Shown in pieces: positions 6,280-11,663 of a stretch of 11,663 nucleotides of DNA (within the stretch, counting starts at the first letter, position 1; each line of letters opens with the position of its first letter). Origin of the DNA: DASUSF01 sp036375275 (GTDB taxonomy: Bacteria; Pseudomonadota; Alphaproteobacteria; Geminicoccales; Geminicoccaceae); NCBI GenBank assembly GCA_036375275.1, contig DASUSF010000203.1:1-11663 (forward strand). Direction: 5' to 3'. The notes beneath the pieces were generated by a model that saw only the letters and a list, made by a program, of their open reading frames with translations, had not been told where the DNA came from and made no database searches. Position numbers and translations under genes: made by a program.

Positions 6280-7398
6280 CTACGCGCCCCTGATCGCCGC
6301 GGCGACCCGCGGCAGGAATGCCTCGAACGCATCCTCGTCGATCGTCGGCCCCTTCAGCTCGACCGGCCTGCCGCGCGGCCGGGGCATGACTCCCCCGGTG
6401 CGCAGCTCGTACGCGACGGAGGGCGCCTCCAGCAGCGTCAGGCAGCCGTTCGAGTCCGACCTGAAGAGGCCGACGTCGAAGCCGTCCGCATCGGCCAGCG
6501 CGCCCTCGAACACGTCGCGGCCCTGCATGATCAGCCAGGCGCGGAAATCCATGAACGAGTCGTCGGAGCAGCCTCCGCGCAGGAGATAGCCCAGCGCCCA
6601 GACGTCACTGCGGTAGGCAGCGTCCCAACGCTCCCGCAGGATAGCGGCGAAGTCCCTGATCGCTCTGGGCTTGAACCGCGCCAGGCGTCCCGGCAGCGCT
6701 TCCAGCCGTTCACCGATGGTCCCGGCGCGATCGCTCTCGACGACCTCCCAGAACACGTCCTCGGTCATGGCGCGCGGGTCCGGCTTCCCCTCCGGGAGGC
6801 TGCGTTTCTCCGCTTCGATGTCGGTCATGTCGCGGTCGAGCCGCTTCAGCTCTGCTTCGCTGGCGTCGGCGCGGACGAGGAACGCGCGCGCGCCCGCCAT
6901 GACCTCGAGCAGCAGCGCCTTCTCGGCCGGGATCGTGGCGACGAACTGCTCGAAGCCCGCCTCGGCTGTGCCACCGGACCTCGCCAGCGCCCGCCGCTGC
7001 CGGTCGCGGTGGGTGATCGTGTGCCAGTAGGTGTCCTTGATCAGGGCGAGGTGATGGCGCCACAGCCGCCGCGCCCGCGCCTTCTCGCCGACCGCCAGGA
7101 GCTTCTCGCAGACCTCCAGCGTCCCGCGATGAGGCCAGCCGATCGCCTGCTCGCCGGACCCGGTATGGACGTTCTCGATGGCGTCATACAGGCGCCGCTC
7201 GAAATACCGGCGTTCGAGCCACTGAAAGCAGTCGATGGCGAAGGCGCCGTAGAGCGACTGGCCCGCGCCCGGAGCGATCTCGCCGGCGTCGCTGAGCTCG
7301 ACGATCAGGTCCAGAGCACGATCCTGATCCTTGGACAGGCTGTCGAACCTCGGCTCGAAGCTCCGGAGCCACTCGAACGGCGGATCCGTCTCGCTCAT
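6280..7398 (-). CDS. DUF4240 domain protein with uncharacterised N-terminal half
   Basis: A 372-residue soluble protein. Residues about 211-335 look like a DUF4240 domain: it opens MTEDVFWEVVES (211-222) and carries the family hallmark GGCSDDSFMDFRAWLIMQG (275-293) followed by RDVFEGALAD. The first 205 residues form a separate, probably helical region (DAIENVHTGSGEQAIGWPHR at 72-91, and an EKR-rich segment at 180-204 that could be a short coiled coil) that I do not recognise. No signal peptide or membrane helix is visible. The ATG at 7398 has only a weak purine stretch upstream. It follows gapR by 52 bases on the same strand, but no functional link is apparent. Several lines of the gene are near 60-65% GC, lower than its neighbours, which may indicate a different origin. 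DUF4240 has no firm function that I can name. Confidence 0.82.
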   Translation of the reverse strand: MSETDPPFEWLRSFEPRFDSLSKDQDRALDLIVELSDAGEIAPGAGQSLYGAFAIDCFQWLERRYFERRLYDAIENVHTGSGEQAIGWPHRGTLEVCEKLLAVGEKARARRLWRHHLALIKDTYWHTITHRDRQRRALARSGGTAEAGFEQFVATIPAEKALLLEVMAGARAFLVRADASEAELKRLDRDMTDIEAEKRSLPEGKPDPRAMTEDVFWEVVESDRAGTIGERLEALPGRLARFKPRAIRDFAAILRERWDAAYRSDVWALGYLLRGGCSDDSFMDFRAWLIMQGRDVFEGALADADGFDVGLFRSDSNGCLTLLEAPSVAYELRTGGVMPRPRGRPVELKGPTIDEDAFEAFLPRVAAAIRGA

Positions 7399-7450
7399 GC
7401 GCCCGATTCCGATGGTCGGCCGAAGGCCCGAGCGTGGGGGCAGCGTCGGG

Positions 7451-7723
7451 CTATTCCCCGAGCGCCGAGAGGTAGAGCTCGAGCAGCTCCTCCTCCTCGC
7501 GGCGCTCGCGCGGGTCGCGCTTCCTGATCGAGATGATCTTGCGCAGCACCCTGACGTCGTAGCCCTCGCCCTTGGCCTCGGAATAGACCTCCTTGATGTC
7601 GTGGGCGATGTTCGCCTTGTCCTCCTCGAGCCGCTCGACCCGGGCGATGAAGGAGCGAAGGCGCTCGGCGGCGACCCCGCCGGTCGTGGCGGCGCTCGAC
7701 GTTGCCGGAGCGGCGTCGGTCAT
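7451..7723 (-). CDS. gapR: GapR-type nucleoid-associated protein (former DUF2312/UPF0335)
   Basis: A 90-residue protein of the alphaproteobacterial GapR family. In Caulobacter crescentus GapR forms a multimeric clamp around overtwisted DNA ahead of moving polymerases and helps type II topoisomerases relieve positive supercoils. The diagnostic core is present: LRSFIARVERLEEDKANI (22-39), DIKEVYSEAKGEGYDVRVLR (42-61), the basic RKIISIRKRDPRER stretch that contacts DNA, and the acidic EEEELLELYLSALGE tail. The N-terminal 20 residues (Ala/Thr-rich) are variable in the family. Two in-frame ATGs occur at 7732 and 7723; the second is chosen because AGAGGA sits nine bases before it but directly touches the first. 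Upstream 135 bases separate it from the divergent oxidoreductase gene, so each probably has its own promoter there. Confidence 0.93.
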   Translation of the reverse strand: MTDAAPATSSAATTGGVAAERLRSFIARVERLEEDKANIAHDIKEVYSEAKGEGYDVRVLRKIISIRKRDPRERREEEELLELYLSALGE

Positions 7724-7858
7724 CAGGCGCATTCCTCTGCTGGGATAGAACCGGGGCGGGAGAACGCCACAGACCGGGCGCCGTGCGCAAGGCCCTTTCG
7801 TCCGGCCCCGCAACCGGTCCATCCTGGCGGCCGGGGCAGCGGACCGGGAGACCGCGAC

Positions 7859-8761
7859 ATGACGACGATCGGGTTCATCGGCCTCGGCAACATGGGCCGG
7901 CCGATGGCGGCCCACCTGGTCCGCCACGGCTACCGGGTCAGGGGGTACGACCGGCGGGACGAAGTGCTCGCCGAAGCGGCCGCGGCCGCCGGGCTCGAGG
8001 CGGCGCGCACCCCTGCCGACGCCGCGCGCGGTGCCGATCTCCTGATCCTGATGCTGCCCGACGGCCGGGTCGTGCGCGACGTCCTGGTCGACGACCCCGA
8101 GGGCGCGCTCCGGGGCATCGCCGACGGCGCGCTGGTGATCGACATGAGCTCGTCCGATCCCAAGGTCTACGACGAGCTGGCCCCGGCGGTCGCGGCCGAG
8201 GGGGCGGGCCTGATCGACGCCCCGGTCTCGGGCGGGGTCAAGGGCGCGGAGGCCGCGAGCCTCACGACCATGGCCGGCGGGCCGGCGGACCTGGTCGACC
8301 GCGCGCTGCCGGTGCTGCAGGCGATGAGCGCGCGGGTGTTCCGGACCGGCGCCCTCGGCAGCGGCCAGGCGATGAAGGCCCTGAACAACCTGTGCTCGGC
8401 CGGCGCCCTCATGCTGACCATCGAGGCCCTGCTGATCGGCCAGCGCTTCGGCCTCGATGCCACCCTGATGACCGAGGTGCTGAACGCCTCGACCGGGCGC
8501 AACAACTCGACCGACAAGAAGATCCTGCCCTTCATCCTCAGTCGGAGATTCGATTCCGGCTTCGCGCACAAGCTGATGACCAAGGACGTTCAGACCGCGC
8601 TTTCGATCGCGCAGCAGACCGGTACAGAGGCCGAGCTCAGCGCGCTGACTCTCGACCTCGCCCGCCGCGCCCTGGACGCGCTCGGCGACGACGCCGACCA
8701 CACCGCGGTCGCCCGCTACCTCGAGGACCGGGTCGGCGAGCAGCTGAAGGGACGCGCCTGA
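7859..8761 (+). CDS. NAD(P)-dependent 3-hydroxyisobutyrate dehydrogenase-family oxidoreductase
   Basis: A 300-residue beta-hydroxyacid dehydrogenase, the normal family length. The Rossmann fold starts at residue 4 with GFIGLGNMG (5-13); an Asp at 31 (GYDRRDE) at the end of the second strand suggests NAD rather than NADP, though the adjoining arginines leave this open. Substrate-site motifs are DAPVSGG (120-126, S124), GSGQAMKALNN (167-177, catalytic K173 and N177), GRNNST (213-218) and FDSGFAHKLMTKD (231-243). Members oxidise 3-hydroxyisobutyrate, tartronate semialdehyde-related acids, threonate-type sugar acids and others; the motifs do not decide between them. The ATG at 7859 has GGGAG about eight bases upstream. 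It stands alone between the divergent gapR and a convergent membrane-protein gene, so context gives little help. Confidence 0.9.
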   Translation: MTTIGFIGLGNMGRPMAAHLVRHGYRVRGYDRRDEVLAEAAAAAGLEAARTPADAARGADLLILMLPDGRVVRDVLVDDPEGALRGIADGALVIDMSSSDPKVYDELAPAVAAEGAGLIDAPVSGGVKGAEAASLTTMAGGPADLVDRALPVLQAMSARVFRTGALGSGQAMKALNNLCSAGALMLTIEALLIGQRFGLDATLMTEVLNASTGRNNSTDKKILPFILSRRFDSGFAHKLMTKDVQTALSIAQQTGTEAELSALTLDLARRALDALGDDADHTAVARYLEDRVGEQLKGRA

Positions 8762-8822
8762 TCCGGACGAGCGGCGCCAGGGTCGCCGGAGCGGGCGGCC
8801 CCGGCTCACCGTGCGCGCTGGA

Positions 8823-9353
8823 TCAGGGACGAGGTCGCCAGAAGTCGGGGTCGAACCTCCCCGCCTCGTGCCAGGCGGTGTCGCTCATCGCGAGATAGCA
8901 TGCGACCGTGAGATCGAATGCCAGGCAGAACACGCCGTAGCCCAGCGGGATCTCCGTGATCGACAGGCCGGCCAATGAAGAACCGGACAGGCTGTGGGAT
9001 GCATCCCAGATACCGTGCATGACGTAGCCGGCCGCGATCGCGGGCCGGAGAAACAGCCCGACCAGGCCCAATGCAAGAAAAACCGCGACAGCGATCAACT
9101 CGGTTCGCCAGGCATCGGCCGGGGCCGCGAAATAAGCGGCGAAGCCAAGGTAGAAGCAGGCAATCATGATCAGGAACGAGGCCCAGACGATCTGCTCCCA
9201 GCGCCCCCGGAAGGCGCGCCGAAAGATCGTGATGCTGCCGATGGCGCCGAGCAGACCGATGGTCGCATACAACAGGGCAATGACCAGACCACCGACGACC
9301 CGCCCGGTCGATCCGGCTCCGGCCAACAGACCTTGTAGTAGCGCTGGATCCAT
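8823..9353 (-). CDS. Five-helix membrane protein, possibly DUF6010-like
   Basis: A 176-residue hydrophobic protein with about five membrane helices (residues 17-43, 54-77, 84-101, 103-115 and 135-155). Two polar motifs lie within or next to helices: HGIWDASH (113-120) and GYGVFCLAFDLTVACYL (138-154); this pairing reminds me of the uncharacterised DUF6010 family, a tentative call. No known catalytic site is visible. The ATG at 9353 has GGAG eight bases upstream. The gene lies 100 bases downstream of chrA on the same strand and converges on the oxidoreductase gene 61 bases away. Three sampled 60-base lines within it contain about 57-63% GC against roughly 73-80% in lines from flanking genes, suggesting a different history. 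A second long frame over the same DNA (8806-9438) lacks a coherent helix pattern and is taken as a shadow. Confidence 0.75.
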   Translation of the reverse strand: MDPALLQGLLAGAGSTGRVVGGLVIALLYATIGLLGAIGSITIFRRAFRGRWEQIVWASFLIMIACFYLGFAAYFAAPADAWRTELIAVAVFLALGLVGLFLRPAIAAGYVMHGIWDASHSLSGSSLAGLSITEIPLGYGVFCLAFDLTVACYLAMSDTAWHEAGRFDPDFWRPRP

Positions 9354-9453
9354 TCCTGCTGCTCCGACCCGACCTCCAGGTGCCTCGACCTCCGAAGGTC
9401 AGGCTTGCGGGGAACCGGTACCGCCGTTTCGAGCCCACGACATCAAGATGACC

Positions 9454-10785
9454 TCAAGGGGCCACGGCCCAGAGAAGCGCCAGCCCGGCGCAGAGACCCA
9501 GGGTCGCAGGGACCCCGAGCTTCAGCCGGAAAAGCGCCAGCGCGGCCACCACCGTCAGGGCCACCGCGACCGGATCGAGGCCGGACGGCGGCGGCAGCCA
9601 GTACCTGAGCGGCCCCGCCCAGCGCTCCTCGATCCCCGGCGCCAGCACGTTGAGCCCGAACCAGATGGAGAGGTTGAGGATCACGCCCACGACCGCGGCC
9701 GTGATCCCCTGGAGCGCGGCCCTGAGCCCCGGCGACTGGCCGATCCGGACGACGTAGGGCGCGCCCGCGAAGATCCAGAGGAAGCAGGGGGCGAAGGTGG
9801 CCCAGAGGGTGACGGCGGCGCCGGCCGAGCCGAGCAGGACCGAGGGCTCGCCCGAGCTTCTCGCGGCCGCCAGGTAGCCGACGAACTCGGTCACCAGGAT
9901 CAGCGGCCCGGGCGTGGTCTCGGCGAGGCCGAGGCCGTCGAGCATCTCGCCGGCGCTGAGCCAGCCGTGGCTCTCGACGGCGGCCTGCGCCATGTAGGCG
10001 AGGACGGCGTACGCGCCGCCGAAGGTGACCACCGCGAGCTTCGAGAAGAACAGCCCGAGCTGGACCAGGACGTGGCCGTGCCCGAGCCAGGCCCAGAGCA
10101 GGGCGAGCGGCAGGAGCCAGATCCCGAGCCAGGCGAGGATCGTGACCAGCGTCCGCGCGAGCGGGACGGGCGAGCGCGCCGTGGCGGCGGTGGCGGAGCG
10201 GCCGAGCAGGGCGAAACCGGCGAGCGCGGCGCCGAGCACGATCAGCGGAAAGGGCACCGCGAACAGGAAGATGGCGACGAAGGCGGTGGCCGCGATCAGG
10301 TAGTGCCGGCGGTCGTGCAGCGCGCGCCTGGAGATCCTGAGCAGGGCCTCGAGCACGATCACCAGCACCGCGGCCTTGATGCCGACGAACGCCGCCTCGA
10401 CCAGGGGAACGTCGCCGAGCGCGGCGTAGGCGACGGCGAGGCCGAGCACCAGAAGGGCGCCCGGCAGCACGAACAGGAGGCCGGCGGCGAGGCCGCCGCG
10501 CAGCCCGTGCAGGCGCCAGCCGGCGTAGGTCGCGAGCTGCATGGCCTCGGGACCGGGGAGCAGCATGCAGAAGTTGAGCGCGTTCAGGTACTCGCTCTCG
10601 CCGAGCCAGCCGCGCTGCTCGACGATCTCGCGGTGCATGAGGGCGATCTGCCCGGCCGGCCCGCCGAAGGACAAACAGCCGATCCGCGCCCAGACCCGGA
10701 GCGCCTCGCCGAAGCCGGGGCGGGGGGCGCTGCGGTCGATCGCGGCGTCCGGGATGATCGAGGGGGCTGGTGCGCCGGCGATCAT
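9454..10785 (-). CDS. chrA: Chromate transporter ChrA (two-domain CHR family)
   Basis: Inner-membrane efflux protein of the CHR superfamily, which exports chromate driven by the proton-motive force. At 443 residues it is the long form with two homologous CHR domains, about residues 24-195 and 240-440. Domain 1 has SFGGPAGQIALMHREIVE (39-56), LLPGPEAMQLATYAGWR (75-91) and a VLPGALL turn; domain 2 repeats the pattern with TFGGAYAVLAYM (254-265), GWLSAGEMLDGLGLAETTPG (274-293) and LVTEFVGY. Ten or more hydrophobic segments are evident. The first 22 residues are a poorly conserved soluble lead. The ATG overlaps the chrB stop as ATGA, indicating translational coupling. The family assignment is sure; that chromate is the physiological substrate is inferred from family and from chrB. 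Confidence 0.95.
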   Translation of the reverse strand: MIAGAPAPSIIPDAAIDRSAPRPGFGEALRVWARIGCLSFGGPAGQIALMHREIVEQRGWLGESEYLNALNFCMLLPGPEAMQLATYAGWRLHGLRGGLAAGLLFVLPGALLVLGLAVAYAALGDVPLVEAAFVGIKAAVLVIVLEALLRISRRALHDRRHYLIAATAFVAIFLFAVPFPLIVLGAALAGFALLGRSATAATARSPVPLARTLVTILAWLGIWLLPLALLWAWLGHGHVLVQLGLFFSKLAVVTFGGAYAVLAYMAQAAVESHGWLSAGEMLDGLGLAETTPGPLILVTEFVGYLAAARSSGEPSVLLGSAGAAVTLWATFAPCFLWIFAGAPYVVRIGQSPGLRAALQGITAAVVGVILNLSIWFGLNVLAPGIEERWAGPLRYWLPPPSGLDPVAVALTVVAALALFRLKLGVPATLGLCAGLALLWAVAP

Positions 10786-11600
10786 GGCTGCCGCGCCGCC
10801 GGCCAGTTGTGGGTCTCGTTCGGGGCCTTCCGCCGCCAGCCGTAGAGGGCGTCGTAGAGGGCCATCCCCCGCTCCAGCGCCTGGTGATCGTCCTCGCCGG
10901 CGAGCGCCGAGATCCCGAACGACAGCGCGGCGAGGCCCGCCGCCTCCGGCGCCAGGTCGAGGCGCGCGGTGTCCGCGCCGCGGATGATGCCTGCGAGGTC
11001 GTAGAGCGCCGGGTCCTCGATCCCGGTCCGGGCGAGCAGGACGTCGAAGCTGCAGAGCTCGCCCTCATGGGTGATCGGGGCGCCATCGATGTCGAAGGCG
11101 ACGGCGCCGAGCTCATCGGCCACCGCCAGGACCTGATCCGGCTCGACGTAGAGGAAGGTCGCGTCGGGGTCGATGAACCGGCGGATCAGCCAGGGACATG
11201 CGATCCGGTCGACCTTCGGCCGGCGGCGCGTGACCCAGAGGCTGCCGCCCGCGGCCGGCAGCATCGGCAGCCCGCTCCGGCGCCGGGTCGGGAGGCCCGC
11301 ATCCCGCCAGGCCCCGATGCCGCCCTTGAGCGTCCGCGCGGCGACGCCACGCGCGCGGAGGGTCGCGGTCGCGAGCTGGGAGACGTTGTGGCCGTGGACG
11401 CAGTAGAGCACCACGTCGTCGCCCGGGACGAGGTCGCGCCACTCCGCGCCGACCTCGAGGTGGCGTCGCCACACCGCCCCCGGGACCATCAGATCGTCGG
11501 CGTCGAACGCCTCCGGCCGGCGCACGTCGAGGACCCGCGGGCGATCGCCGCCGGCCATCGCCGCCCAGAGCTGTTCCGGTGTGATGAAGTATCGGCCCAT
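10782..11600 (-). CDS. chrB: Rhodanese-ChrB fusion, chromate resistance protein
   Basis: A 272-residue protein with two domains. Residues about 1-108 form a rhodanese-like domain, with VLDVRRPEAF (23-32) and a cysteine loop YCVHGHNVSQ (66-75, C67), then GGIGAWRDAGLP. Residues about 118-258 match the ChrB C-terminal domain: WVTRRRPKVDRIACPWLIRR (122-141), FDIDGAPITHEGELCSFDVL (169-188), GIIRGAD (204-210) and the DDHQALERGMALYDALYGW end. No signal peptide is visible, so it is probably cytoplasmic. ChrB proteins accompany ChrA and in some bacteria have been reported to act as chromate-responsive regulators. The ATG at 11600 has GGAG eight bases upstream, inside an inverted repeat described separately. 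chrA follows with an ATGA overlap. The role of the rhodanese domain, sulfur transfer or chromate sensing, is open. Confidence 0.93.
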   Translation of the reverse strand: MGRYFITPEQLWAAMAGGDRPRVLDVRRPEAFDADDLMVPGAVWRRHLEVGAEWRDLVPGDDVVLYCVHGHNVSQLATATLRARGVAARTLKGGIGAWRDAGLPTRRRSGLPMLPAAGGSLWVTRRRPKVDRIACPWLIRRFIDPDATFLYVEPDQVLAVADELGAVAFDIDGAPITHEGELCSFDVLLARTGIEDPALYDLAGIIRGADTARLDLAPEAAGLAALSFGISALAGEDDHQALERGMALYDALYGWRRKAPNETHNWPAARQP

Positions 11601-11606
11601 GGCTCG

Positions 11607-11630
11607 GCTCCGAAAGAGGGTTTCCGGAGC
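11607..11630 (-). promoter_or_regulatory. Inverted repeat covering the chrB ribosome binding site
   Basis: Read on the minus strand, GCTCC-G-G-AAA, a CCCTC loop and TTT-C-GGAGC form a nine-pair hairpin with one bulged G, ending six bases before the chrB ATG. The 3' arm holds GGAG, the only Shine-Dalgarno-like sequence for chrB. The DNA could equally be an operator for a dimeric regulator. The window ends 33 bases further upstream, so the promoter itself may not be included. Confidence 0.45.
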
Positions 11631-11663
11631 GGCACTTGGGCTTGCGCCTGACGGGGCGGCCGC

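Noticed and set aside
7724..7732. Alternative gapR start three codons upstream
   Set aside because: AGAGGA touches that ATG with no spacing, while it is correctly spaced for the ATG at 7723.
9387..9400. Small hairpin (GACCT/AGGTC) downstream of chrA as a terminator
   Set aside because: Only five pairs and no T-run; such stems are frequent by chance at this GC content.
9166..10845. 559-codon + frame opposite chrA, and a 557-codon - frame (9443-11116) over chrA and chrB
   Set aside because: Both are low-complexity (Arg/Pro/Ala or Glu/Gly/Arg) shadows of the recognisable chrA and chrB frames.
11656..11663. NotI site at the right edge as a sign of a cloning junction
   Set aside because: GCGGCCGC is expected by chance in GC-rich DNA and nothing vector-like adjoins it.

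Overview
The window is a stretch of ordinary, very GC-rich bacterial chromosome, most likely from an alphaproteobacterium. Two features point there: the fused ispD-ispF gene (bifunctional IspDF) at the left edge, and a 90-residue GapR-type nucleoid protein (formerly DUF2312). Most genes look to be 73-80% GC in the lines I counted. Genus cannot be read from the sequence. No tRNA, rRNA, insertion sequence, integrase, phage gene or CRISPR array is visible, and no gene-free stretch exceeds 300 bases.

Layout. Positions 1-2080 (+) hold a tightly coupled set: ispDF (5' end cut off), pgpA and a stand-alone cinA/pncC, joined by GTGA and ATGA stop/start overlaps (isoprenoid precursors, phosphatidylglycerol synthesis, pyridine nucleotide salvage). 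Positions 2068-4442 (-) hold a small four-helix membrane protein, gnd (6-phosphogluconate dehydrogenase) and gntK (gluconokinase). Together GntK and Gnd take gluconate to ribulose 5-phosphate. gntK runs tail-to-tail into cinA with a 13-base overlap. Positions 4631-6225 (+) hold an HpcH/HpaI-family aldolase and a DUF2848 protein, separated by three tandem copies of a roughly 35-base palindromic repeat. Positions 6280-7723 (-) hold gapR and then a two-part protein ending in a DUF4240 domain. Positions 7859-8761 (+) hold a 3-hydroxyisobutyrate dehydrogenase-family oxidoreductase. Positions 8823-11600 (-) hold a chrB-chrA chromate resistance pair (rhodanese-ChrB fusion plus two-domain ChrA, ATGA overlap), followed by a five-helix membrane protein of visibly lower GC.

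I see no clear new multi-gene defence or mobile system. The items most worth a second look are the structured tandem repeat between the aldolase and DUF2848, a hairpin that would mask the chrB ribosome binding site, the uncharacterised aldolase-DUF2848 pair, and two orphan genes (DUF4240 protein, low-GC membrane protein). All function calls rest on motif recognition by eye; no database search was run.
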